From CAZGMJ01 sp964526785 (lineage in GTDB: Bacteria; Planctomycetota; Phycisphaerae; Sedimentisphaerales; Anaerobacaceae), in NCBI GenBank assembly GCA_964526785.1, contig CAZGMJ010000137.1:1-5714 (forward strand): 5,714 nucleotides of DNA. The letters run 5' to 3'. The notes under the pieces were generated by a model, which was not told the origin of the DNA, did no database searches, and saw only the letters and a program-made list of their open reading frames with translations. The position numbers and the translations under genes are program-made. Position 1 is the first letter of the stretch, and every line of letters begins with the position of its first letter. Below, in pieces: positions 1 through 5,615 of this stretch.

Positions 1-309
1 ATGTCGGCATTGTTTTTGTCAGCACAAAACGGCCTCAAGAATGGCTAAAGTCCACCTCTTAAAAGAAAGGAGTTATCGTGTTTTGTTATTGCTTCAACAC
101 ATAGGCGGAGGCAAAGGTTGTAGCAGAATCGGGATTTGCGGGAAAGACGATACCACTTCAGATCTGTAAGACTGCCTGATTGACGTCAGCCCCAAATTCT
201 CATTTTCCGCTATTGCAGTTCACCGTGGCTCTGTGGTACGATTGAGCCAGCAGTAGGTATGATGGTTTTGAAACGGTATGCGTTGCATTAGTGTAGAGGA
301 GACAGAACC
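1..309. other. Left-edge region with no convincing gene
   Basis: No gene here can be supported well. All three forward frames are briefly open at the left edge, with stops at 46-48, 60-62 and 167-169, so the tail of a gene from outside the window could end here, but no frame stands out. An ATG at 41 opens a 42-codon frame without a ribosome binding site. A strong AAAGGAG at 66-72 precedes a GTG at 78 that encodes only eight residues. A short hairpin (TTTTGT 14-19, ACAAAA 24-29) and an 8-base palindrome TGACGTCA (181-188) are present. I saw no good promoter for the gene at 310. Confidence 0.4.
295..301 (+). promoter_or_regulatory. Strong ribosome binding site for the small ORF at 310
   Basis: AGAGGAG lies eight bases before ATG 310. 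This is a near-ideal Shine-Dalgarno match and spacing. It is the main evidence that the short ORF downstream is translated, because the ORF itself is too short for coding statistics to help. Confidence 0.65.
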
Positions 310-441
310 ATGAGACACCCCGCGGCAATTGCAGTTGTTATCATCGTATCTCTGACCGTAACGGCGCCGCCGCTCTTTGCGCCGGCCGACATCCAGATTG
401 GCATGCAGGACTTCTACGGTAGTGTACGCTTGTTTCTGTAA
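310..441 (+). CDS. Small putative secreted or membrane-anchored peptide, 43 aa
   Basis: The function is not recognised. The ORF encodes 43 residues. It begins MRHP, followed by a hydrophobic stretch at about residues 5-18 (AAIAVVIIVSLTV), then a PPLFA segment that resembles a signal peptidase I site at about residue 24, and a remainder of 19 residues ending FYGSVRLFL. The start at 310 is supported by AGAGGAG eight bases upstream. The end FYGSVRLFL resembles the first beta strand of outer-membrane porin-like proteins, which start in this way just after the signal peptide. The gene could therefore be the truncated 5' end of such a gene, or a genuine short exported peptide. No long continuation is visible in the other frames: the +1 frame after the stop runs only about 15 codons. 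A long hairpin begins 14 bases after the stop. The ribosome binding site is directly visible; the export signal is inferred from composition. Confidence 0.45.
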   Translation: MRHPAAIAVVIIVSLTVTAPPLFAPADIQIGMQDFYGSVRLFL

Positions 442-455
442 ATTCAGATGAAGGA

Positions 456-499
456 GTTTTGTTTTTCCCCTTCGCAGAACGATGAGGGGAAAACAAAAC
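456..499. repeat. Long inverted repeat / hairpin, T-rich left arm and A-rich right arm
   Basis: The left arm (456-471, GTTTTGTTTTTCCCCT) pairs with the right arm (485-499, AGGGGAAAACAAAAC), with one bulged T. The stem continues with TCG (472-474) against CGA (480-482), leaving a CAGAA loop and a two-base bulge. This gives about 18 pairs. The T-rich side comes first and the A-rich side last, opposite to a normal intrinsic terminator, and no T run follows on either strand. It lies 14 bases after the stop of the small ORF, so it may protect or end that transcript, or it may be a fold-back repeat. Confidence 0.6.
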
Positions 500-549
500 G
501 GTCCGGATTGGGACTTTGCAAATAGGGTAATCGCGTGAAGATTTCAGGG

Positions 550-578
550 TTGACGACCCGCAGGGTCGTGGCTATAAT
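550..578 (+). promoter_or_regulatory. Near-consensus sigma70 promoter, probably for prfC
   Basis: TTGACG (550-555) and a perfect TATAAT (573-578) are separated by exactly 17 bases. The predicted transcription start is near 585. The next substantial gene downstream is prfC, which would have a leader of about 205 nt; the transcript could continue through the coiled-coil and spermidine-synthase-like genes. This is the best promoter match I found in the window. Confidence 0.75.
553..569. promoter_or_regulatory. Inverted repeat in the promoter spacer, candidate operator
   Basis: ACGACCC (553-559), GCA, and GGGTCGT (563-569) form a perfect 7-3-7 inverted repeat. It overlaps the last three bases of the -35 box and fills most of the spacer up to the -10 box. 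Dimeric repressors, and MerR-type activators, commonly bind between the -35 and -10 elements, so this is a plausible operator. MerR-type promoters usually have a 19-20 base spacer; the 17-base spacer here fits repression better. No regulator gene is visible in the window. Confidence 0.5.
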
Positions 579-584
579 AACAAA

Positions 585-665
585 ATGCTCATAATCATGG
601 CGTTATCAAGGTTCAATAGCTGCGCTGAGGTGGTTCGCCTCGGCTGCGGCGTTACTTCGCCCTGA
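585..665 (+). CDS. Possible leaderless 26-codon leader ORF
   Basis: The ATG at 585 falls exactly at the transcription start predicted from the TATAAT at 573-578 (the -10 box ends at -7). It opens a 26-codon frame beginning MLIIMALSRF and ending at TGA 663-665. If the start is right, the mRNA would begin with AUG and could be translated without a ribosome binding site. A second in-frame ATG lies at 597. The ORF contains a stable hairpin (624-644). It could be a leader peptide controlling prfC, or a chance frame. There is no homology evidence, so confidence is low. Confidence 0.22.
   Translation: MLIIMALSRFNSCAEVVRLGCGVTSP
624..644 (+). promoter_or_regulatory. Hairpin in the prfC leader
   Basis: GCTGAGGTG (624-632) pairs with CGCCTCGGC (636-644) across a GTT loop, giving nine pairs of which two are G-U. 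A second, smaller stem follows: GGCG 648-651 with CGCC 658-661. No T run follows either stem, so they do not look like intrinsic terminators. They lie inside the long predicted leader and may affect translation or RNA stability. The rest of the leader (about 662-790) is pyrimidine-rich and shows no further clear element. Confidence 0.35.
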
Positions 666-790
666 TTTTCGGCTGTCTCTCCTGTCGTTTTGCCTGTTGG
701 CTTGCACTTCCCATGCCGCTATCGCGGCTTTCCCGCCCGCCGACCTGCCGACGATTTACGCTGCGGACTCTTTCTATTGAGACTTTTGCT

Positions 791-2416
791 ATGGACAACG
801 CTATAACGATGACATCCAAGTGTGTTTCCCGTCAGGAGATTGCCCGGCGACGGACGTTTGCCATTGTCTCGCATCCGGATGCGGGCAAGACCACGCTGAC
901 CGAGAAGTTCCTGCTCTACGGTGGGGCGCTGAAGTTGGCCGGGTCGGTCACGACCAGAAAGAACCTCCGCGCCACGACCTCGGACTGGATGGAACTGGAG
1001 AAGAAACGCGGCATCTCCATCAGTTCGACCGTGCTGCAGTTCGATTATCAGGGATTCCGGATCAACCTGCTCGATACGCCCGGGCACCAGGATTTCTGCG
1101 AGGATACCTATCGCGTGCTGACGGCGGTGGACGCCGCGGTCATGGTCATCGACGCGGGAAAGGGTATTGAGAAGCAAACCCAAAAGCTGTTTGAGGTCTG
1201 CCGGCGGCGCGGTATACTGATCTTCACGTTCATGAACAAGATGGATCGGCCCACGCTCGATCCGTTGATGCTACTCGATGAGTTGGAGAACGTCCTAGGC
1301 ATCGCTGCGTGCCCGATGAATTGGCCGCTGGGAACCGGGTTCGATTTCAAGGGCGTCTGGGACCGCCGGACGCAGATGGCGCACCTGTACGAGCGCACCC
1401 CGGGCGGGGCCTATCGGGCTCCGGTATCGACCGCCGGCCTCTCAAACCCAATCGTGCGCGCCTGCCTGAACGACGAGACGCTCTATCGCACCGTCTGCGA
1501 GGAAATCGAGATGCTGGAAGGCGCCGGCGCTGCGTTCGATCCGAATGAGGTACTGGTTGGCCGAATGACACCGGTGTATTTCGGAAGTGCAATTAACAAC
1601 TTCGGGGTGCAACTTCTACTCGACGGTTTTCTGGAATACTCGGCTGTTCCCGGGTCGCGGATGAGCCAGTCCGGACGGATCGAACCGACGCATCGGCCGT
1701 TCTCGGGCTTTGTCTTCAAAATCCAGGCGAATATGAATCCGAAGCATCGTGACCGAATCGCTTTCATACGTGTGGTTTCGGGCAAGTTCGAGCGGGACAT
1801 GACCGTGACCCACGCGCAGACCGGCAAGGCCGTCCGTCTATCAAATGCCGCAAAGCTCTTCGGACGCGAGCGTGAGATCGTGGACGAGGCCTATCCCGGC
1901 GATGTGGTCGGCATCGTGGGCAACGCGCATTTCGCCATTGGCGACACGCTGACGGAGGACCTGGCCATCATCTACGACGAGATCCCGCATTTTGCCCCGG
2001 AGTGTTTCGCCTACCTGGAAAACCCGGTCGCGGCCGACTTCAAGCGGTTTCGCAAGGGGCTTAGCCAGTTGCTCCAGGAAGGCGTCGTTCAGGCGTATAG
2101 CCTTCCCGGTCGCATCCAGCAGGCGCCGTTGCTGGGGGCGGTGGGACCCCTTCAGTTCGAGATTGTCAAATATCGATTGGAAACCGAATACGGGGCGTCA
2201 TCGGAGGTGCAAAGTGCGCCCTGGACAACGGCCCGCTGGTTGGATAAGGACACGTCGCTGAGCGACCTGTTCGTGCCCAATAGGGCCTGTCTGGCAATGG
2301 ATGCGCACGGCGGTCCTATACTGCTCTGTGCCGAAAGTTGGCAACTGCGGTACTTCCAGGAACGCAACCCTGACGTACGGCTCAGCGACCGGCCCTTCGA
2401 GGATCGGTCGGCTTGA
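791..2416 (+). CDS. prfC: Peptide chain release factor 3 (RF3), translational GTPase
   Basis: RF3 is a cytoplasmic translation GTPase that removes RF1 and RF2 from the ribosome after peptide release. From ATG 791 the protein has 541 residues, close to the 529 of E. coli RF3. The GTPase motifs are all present: P-loop SHPDAGKTT (27-35), switch I region RGISISST (73-80), DTPGHQDF (95-102), NKMD (149-152) and GSAINNFG (265-272). The RF3-type stretch PMNWPLGTG, ending FKGVWD (176-191), follows NKMD. Domains II and III occupy roughly 290-520, with the PLQFEIV segment typical of the family. The same frame stays open to an ATG at 713, but the extra 26 residues look non-coding and have no ribosome binding site. 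ATG 791 has only a weak GAG at 779-781, and ATG 809 is a further option. A promoter with a long leader lies upstream. The function is certain; the exact start is less so. Confidence 0.95.
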   Translation: MDNAITMTSKCVSRQEIARRRTFAIVSHPDAGKTTLTEKFLLYGGALKLAGSVTTRKNLRATTSDWMELEKKRGISISSTVLQFDYQGFRINLLDTPGHQDFCEDTYRVLTAVDAAVMVIDAGKGIEKQTQKLFEVCRRRGILIFTFMNKMDRPTLDPLMLLDELENVLGIAACPMNWPLGTGFDFKGVWDRRTQMAHLYERTPGGAYRAPVSTAGLSNPIVRACLNDETLYRTVCEEIEMLEGAGAAFDPNEVLVGRMTPVYFGSAINNFGVQLLLDGFLEYSAVPGSRMSQSGRIEPTHRPFSGFVFKIQANMNPKHRDRIAFIRVVSGKFERDMTVTHAQTGKAVRLSNAAKLFGREREIVDEAYPGDVVGIVGNAHFAIGDTLTEDLAIIYDEIPHFAPECFAYLENPVAADFKRFRKGLSQLLQEGVVQAYSLPGRIQQAPLLGAVGPLQFEIVKYRLETEYGASSEVQSAPWTTARWLDKDTSLSDLFVPNRACLAMDAHGGPILLCAESWQLRYFQERNPDVRLSDRPFEDRSA

Positions 2417-2424
2417 ATCACTTC

Positions 2425-2452
2425 GTGAGAGTTTCAAGCCTAGTGAACTCAC
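2425..2452 (+). other. Imperfect hairpin between prfC and the coiled-coil gene
   Basis: GTGAG (2425-2429) pairs with CTCAC (2448-2452), and TTCA (2433-2436) pairs with TGAA (2444-2447). A three-base bulge interrupts the stem and the loop is AGCCTAG. It lies in the 52-base gap after the prfC stop. No T run follows, so it is not a convincing terminator. It may be an RNA processing or stability element, or chance. Confidence 0.3.
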
Positions 2453-2468
2453 AGACAAGGATTTACGA

Positions 2469-2647
2469 ATGCCCGACATGGACAAAAAACGCGCAAACGC
2501 ATCGAAAGGCTAAAGGACAGATTGAGGAATCGTCAGAAGGGGCTCAGAGGCGCAAAAGAACAGGCCGATGAAGCCGGCGAACTGGAACGGCTCAAGGCGG
2601 AGATCGCTGCCATCGAGGCCCAATTGCAGCAATTACAGGAGTCCTGA
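2469..2647 (+). pseudogene. Small coiled-coil protein gene with an apparent -1 base frameshift
   Basis: AGGA (2458-2461) sits seven bases before ATG 2469. The frame from this ATG reads MPDMDKKRANASKG and stops at 2513. One extra A in the six-A run at 2484-2489 would instead give a 59-residue protein continuing KKTRKRIERLKDRL and ending at TGA 2645-2647. That continuation is rich in Lys, Arg, Glu and Leu with heptad-like spacing (LERLKAEIAAIEAQLQQL near the end), which indicates a soluble alpha-helical coiled coil. The downstream frame has no ATG or GTG; its only other start is a TTG at 2522. The TGA is three bases from the next gene, whose ribosome binding site lies within this ORF, so the two are probably coupled. 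I believe similar short KKTRKRI-type proteins occur in related bacteria, but this is recall. The break may be a sequencing error, a real mutation, or programmed slippage. Function is unknown. Confidence 0.6.
2637..2641 (+). promoter_or_regulatory. Ribosome binding site inside the end of the coiled-coil gene
   Basis: AGGAG lies nine bases before ATG 2651 and inside the last codons of the preceding frame. Ribosomes finishing the coiled-coil gene at TGA 2645-2647 would stop next to the new start, which suggests coupled translation. The site selects ATG 2651 over the overlapping out-of-frame ATG at 2647. Confidence 0.65.
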
Positions 2648-2650
2648 TGT

Positions 2651-3379
2651 ATGACACGTGTGTTTGAGGAATTGGACTACCAGGAAACTGCGCTGGGCGA
2701 GTTGGTTCTGCGGCGGCGCCGAGCCCCCTCTGTCTCAGACGAATGGGTCTACGAGGTCACGCTCGATCATGAGATGCTGATGTCCAGTACGGTCAACGTC
2801 AGCGAACGGGCGCTGGCGCGACTGGCCCTGGAATGTAAAGGGTCGCAGCCCTGCGATGTGCTGGTCGGCGGGTTGGGGCTGGGCTATACGGCCGTTGCGG
2901 CGTTGGAGTATCAAAACGTAAAACGCGTGGCCGTCGTGGAGTTATTGGCGCCGGTCATTACCTGGCACCGCAATCGGCTGGTGCCCATGGCTGGCAAGCT
3001 GATCGACGACCCACGCTGCTGCATCGTCGAGGGGGACTTCTTCGCACACGTTGGGGCCGAACCTTCGACCCGGCAACCGCGCTACGATGTGGTCCTGTTG
3101 GACATCGACCACTCACCCGATTGCCTGCTGCAGGAGCGGCACGCCGCGTTTTACGTGGCGACCGGATTGCGGGACCTGGCCGATCGCCTGCGACCCGGAG
3201 GTATTTTCGGTCTATGGTCAGCCTGGCGACCGTCAGCCGAATTTATCGACACGTTGGCAAACGTGTTTCCCTGCGTTCATTGTCGTGAGGTGGGTTTCTT
3301 CAATCCGCATATCAGTGAAGCCGACTCGAATTGGATCGTCCTTGCCGGCGTTACGGACAGGGCTGTCAGCCTGAAATAA
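2651..3379 (+). CDS. Spermidine-synthase-like SAM-binding protein
   Basis: The protein has 242 residues and a class I Rossmann-fold methyltransferase or aminopropyltransferase core. The glycine-rich nucleotide motif is GGLGLGYT (73-80), the ribose-binding acidic residue is probably E97 in VVEL, a later acidic position is EGDF (127-130), the core strand is YDVVLLDIDHSP (145-156), and RPGG (181-184) precedes strand 5. This fits a family often annotated as spermidine synthase that carries LDIDHSP. True spermidine synthases have a D-x-x-D-P motif there; here the first Asp (D151) is kept but the second is replaced by His. Polyamine synthesis is therefore doubtful, and an uncharacterised SAM-dependent transferase is a safer call. 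Residues about 1-45 form the short N-terminal beta region usual in this family. There is no signal peptide. Translation is probably coupled to the coiled-coil gene three bases upstream. Confidence 0.8.
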   Translation: MTRVFEELDYQETALGELVLRRRRAPSVSDEWVYEVTLDHEMLMSSTVNVSERALARLALECKGSQPCDVLVGGLGLGYTAVAALEYQNVKRVAVVELLAPVITWHRNRLVPMAGKLIDDPRCCIVEGDFFAHVGAEPSTRQPRYDVVLLDIDHSPDCLLQERHAAFYVATGLRDLADRLRPGGIFGLWSAWRPSAEFIDTLANVFPCVHCREVGFFNPHISEADSNWIVLAGVTDRAVSLK

Positions 3380-3435
3380 TGATCTCTATGCAAGGGGAAG
3401 ACTCGATTGGAATACCGTTCTCGCCGAGGAAGAAG

Positions 3436-3474
3436 CCTGTTGCCCTACAACCGGCCGGTCGTAGGGCCGACAGG
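3436..3474. repeat. Near-perfect 39-base hairpin between the two gene pairs
   Basis: The centre ACCGGCCGGT (3450-3459) is a perfect palindrome. It is flanked by GCCCTAC (3442-3448) against GTAGGGC (3461-3467), and outside that by CCTGT (3436-3440) against ACAGG (3470-3474). The only defects are one A-C mismatch and a small asymmetric bulge. The stem is very GC-rich and lies 56 bases after the upstream stop and 36 before the next start. There is no T run, so it may be a Rho-assisted or tail-less terminator, an RNA stability element, or a copy of a dispersed REP-like repeat. Confidence 0.7.
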
Positions 3475-3497
3475 TAGATTGACGATCGTTTCATGCC

Positions 3498-3503
3498 AGG
3501 GGA
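3498..3503 (+). promoter_or_regulatory. Ribosome binding site that sets the methyltransferase start
   Basis: AGGGGA lies seven bases before ATG 3511. The in-frame ATG at 3493 has no such site before it and would place this sequence inside the coding region, so 3511 is preferred. Confidence 0.7.
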
Positions 3504-3510
3504 ACTGACG

Positions 3511-4293
3511 ATGGATCCTTACCCTGCAAAAGTGGACATGCGCGGAAAGGCAAACACTGCACTTAAGAAGGAGCCCAGTGGGCGTGCCTATCGTTTACGT
3601 TTGGGGCGATACAAGGAGGCCGCCCGGACGTATAGAGACTTCATAGATTCGCAGAGCGGCGCCAATCGTACGCTTCGGCTTCTGGACGTGGGGGTGGGCC
3701 GGGCAAGGCTCAGGCAGTGTCTGGATGGCGATGATACGCTGGGCGACAGGCTCGCGTGGACCGGCGTTGATAACGACGAGGCCAAGCTGGAGGCCGTCCA
3801 AGATTCGCATCGTTGGCAACTGCACTGTGTGGATGTTCGCCAAGGACTTTCGTTTCCGGACGACACCTTCGATATGGTGTTCTGTGAACAGCTCCTGGAG
3901 CATCTGGCCGATCCGAAGCCGGTTGTGGTCGAAATAGTGCGCGTCCTTCGTCCCGGTGGGATGTTCATTGGAGGCGCTCCCTCCTTTGTACCTGGAGTCG
4001 CCTTGCTACGCAGCCAATGTGTCGCGCTGGCCCAGCGATTCGGTCTTTACGCCGGAGGCCATCGACAAACGTTTACCAAGCGATCCTTCCTGAAGCTCTG
4101 CGCCGACGCCGGTTTGACGGTCAGGACCGTTCGCGGCTTCCGTATCTTCTCCGGAGATCCGCTAGCCTTCCTGGAGAATCGGGAAAGCTGGTATCGCTTC
4201 AATGTGTGGCTGGGCCGCAAGCTCCCGGGGCTATGTATCGAAGTCCAGGTGGTGGCGAACAAGCCGGACCGTACGGGAATGGTGACTGCATGA
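3511..4293 (+). CDS. Class I SAM-dependent methyltransferase (type 11 family)
   Basis: From ATG 3511 the protein has 260 residues. It carries the seven-strand methyltransferase signature: motif I LLDVGVGRARL (57-67), an acidic residue at the end of strand 2 in GVDNDE (85-90), CVDVR (106-110), the catalytic-face strand FDMVFCEQLLEHL (120-132), and VLRPGGMFI (145-153). This matches the Methyltransf_11 (UbiE/small-molecule) group, which transfers a methyl group from S-adenosylmethionine to an unknown acceptor in the cytoplasm. The C-terminal part contains GGHRQTFTKRSFLKLCADAGL-like features near 182-202, seen in many methyltransferases of lipids, sugars or natural products. The N-terminal 30 residues are basic, with no signal peptide. 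The stop codon overlaps the start of the transporter gene, so the two are probably made together. The substrate cannot be read from the sequence. Confidence 0.85.
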   Translation: MDPYPAKVDMRGKANTALKKEPSGRAYRLRLGRYKEAARTYRDFIDSQSGANRTLRLLDVGVGRARLRQCLDGDDTLGDRLAWTGVDNDEAKLEAVQDSHRWQLHCVDVRQGLSFPDDTFDMVFCEQLLEHLADPKPVVVEIVRVLRPGGMFIGGAPSFVPGVALLRSQCVALAQRFGLYAGGHRQTFTKRSFLKLCADAGLTVRTVRGFRIFSGDPLAFLENRESWYRFNVWLGRKLPGLCIEVQVVANKPDRTGMVTA

Positions 4294-5615
4294 AACAAGC
4301 CACATTCGCTCACATCCCTTTCTCACCGGCGCGGTGTCCGGTCTTTTATGGGTGGCCTTTGGTGGCAGTCGGGGCCTTGGGCGTACTGATGAGCGTGCCG
4401 GGCCAGACGATGGGTGTCTCGGTCTTTACGGATTCTCTCTTAACGGCTCTGGGTTTGAGCCGCGATCAGCTCAGCATGGCCTATATGTGCGGTACGCTCG
4501 GCAGCGCCTGTCTGCTGCCCTATGCGGGCAAGTTGTACGACCGCCTGGGTTCTCGTACCATGGCGGTCATCTCCAGCTTGTCTCTGGCGCTGGTGTTGAT
4601 CGTCTTGAGTCGTTCAGATGTCCTGGCCGACTACGTTTCCGGGCAGTTAGGGATAGCCGCTCCCGTTACCGCGTACGCTGTGATCATGCTGGGATTCTTC
4701 GCGATGCGCTTCTGGGGCCAGGGTGTTTTGACGCTCACCTCGCGGAATATGATATCGAAATGGTTCGACCGTCGGCGCGGTCTGGCGGTCGGCCTGTCGG
4801 GAATATTGACGGCGGCCGGATTCTCCATTGCACCTTTGGCGCTGGATGGTTTGATCCGCCAGTTTGGATGGCGCGGCGCGTGGGCGGTGCTGGCCGGCGT
4901 TGTGGGCGGTTTTTTTGCCTTCATTGCTTTGGCGCTGTACCGTGACAACCCGGAGCAGTGCGGACTCCAACCGGACGGGGTGTCGATGGCCGAACGCCAC
5001 GCCCATAACCGAGAGACAGCGTCCAAGCCCTGCTGGACGTTGGCCCAGGCCCGGCGGACCGGGGCGTTCTGGACGTTTGCTCTCAGTCTGGCGCTGGTGG
5101 CACTGTACACCACGGGGTTGACATTTCATGTCATTTCGATTTTCAAAGCGGCGGGCATGACACGCTCACAAGCCATGATGACCTTTCTGCCCACCTCGGT
5201 TGTTGCCGTGCTGGCCCGGCTGCTGGCCGGTTGGCTCAGCGACCGCCTGCCTCTGAAGTGGTTGCTGGGAGCCATGCTCGCCGCGATGGCCACGTCGATG
5301 GTGGGCCTGTACTGTCTTCGGTCGGGATGGCCCCTTGTCATGGTCGTCGTCGGTAATGGGGTTACGACGGCGATCTTCGGATTGCTCTCGGCCGTTGCCT
5401 GGCCCAAGCTCTTCGGTCGCCGACATTTGGGGACCATCAGCGGGCTCAACATGTCGATAACCGTCCTATTCAGCGCGATTGGGCCCGTTGTCTTCAGCAC
5501 GTCGCTTTCCTGGATGGGGTCCTATCGGCTGGCGGCCGTGCTCTGCCTCATCGCAGCGGCCATCCTGCTGGCCGCCACATTCCGCGTCCGCCACCAAGTA
5601 CAGGTCTATCCCTGA
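4290..5615 (+). CDS. MFS transporter, monocarboxylate/OFA-like
   Basis: The protein has 441 residues and about 12 hydrophobic helices in two sets of six, with a polar central loop near 218-256. This is the normal size for a major facilitator superfamily permease in the cytoplasmic membrane, driven by an ion gradient. The loop 2-3 signature is GKLYDRLGSRT (80-90). The stretch WFDRRRGLAVGLSG (158-171), GWRGAW (193-198) and DNPEQCGLQPDG (219-230) resemble the oxalate/formate antiporter and monocarboxylate transporter branch. A second copy of the motif A pattern, GWLSDRLPLK (314-323), follows TM8. I chose ATG 4290, which overlaps the methyltransferase stop (ATGA); the same frame is open back to 4017, but that part is a shadow of the methyltransferase. 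A weak GGGA at 4275-4278 lies 11 bases upstream, consistent with coupled translation. The substrate is unknown; a small organic anion is a family-based guess. Confidence 0.88.
   Translation: MKQATFAHIPFSPARCPVFYGWPLVAVGALGVLMSVPGQTMGVSVFTDSLLTALGLSRDQLSMAYMCGTLGSACLLPYAGKLYDRLGSRTMAVISSLSLALVLIVLSRSDVLADYVSGQLGIAAPVTAYAVIMLGFFAMRFWGQGVLTLTSRNMISKWFDRRRGLAVGLSGILTAAGFSIAPLALDGLIRQFGWRGAWAVLAGVVGGFFAFIALALYRDNPEQCGLQPDGVSMAERHAHNRETASKPCWTLAQARRTGAFWTFALSLALVALYTTGLTFHVISIFKAAGMTRSQAMMTFLPTSVVAVLARLLAGWLSDRLPLKWLLGAMLAAMATSMVGLYCLRSGWPLVMVVVGNGVTTAIFGLLSAVAWPKLFGRRHLGTISGLNMSITVLFSAIGPVVFSTSLSWMGSYRLAAVLCLIAAAILLAATFRVRHQVQVYP

Noticed and set aside
180..214. TTGACG at 180 as a promoter for the small ORF
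   Set aside because: No acceptable -10 box lies 16-18 bases downstream; the best TATTGC is about 25 bases away. The TGACGTCA palindrome at 181-188 is only 8 bases and may be chance.
242..263. TTGAGC with TATGAT as a promoter
   Set aside because: The spacer is only 10 bases, too short for sigma70.
713..790. N-terminal extension of prfC from ATG 713
   Set aside because: The extra 26 residues are Arg/Ser/Pro-rich and unlike RF3, and there is no ribosome binding site before 713. ATG 791 gives a normal-length RF3.
719..1183. 154-codon reverse-strand frame opposite prfC
   Set aside because: It is antisense to the conserved GTPase motifs of RF3, with composition typical of a shadow frame.
3479..3507. 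TTGACG at 3479 as a promoter for the methyltransferase
   Set aside because: A -10 box at the right distance would fall on the ribosome binding site, and the sequence there does not match.
4017..4289. N-terminal extension of the MFS protein
   Set aside because: It lies inside the methyltransferase gene in another frame and is not membrane-like; ATG 4290 overlaps the methyltransferase stop and starts a typical MFS N terminus.
4631..5129. Two long reverse-strand open frames opposite the MFS gene
   Set aside because: Both are Arg/Pro/Ser-rich antisense shadows of a well-supported gene; no motif or ribosome binding site was recognised.
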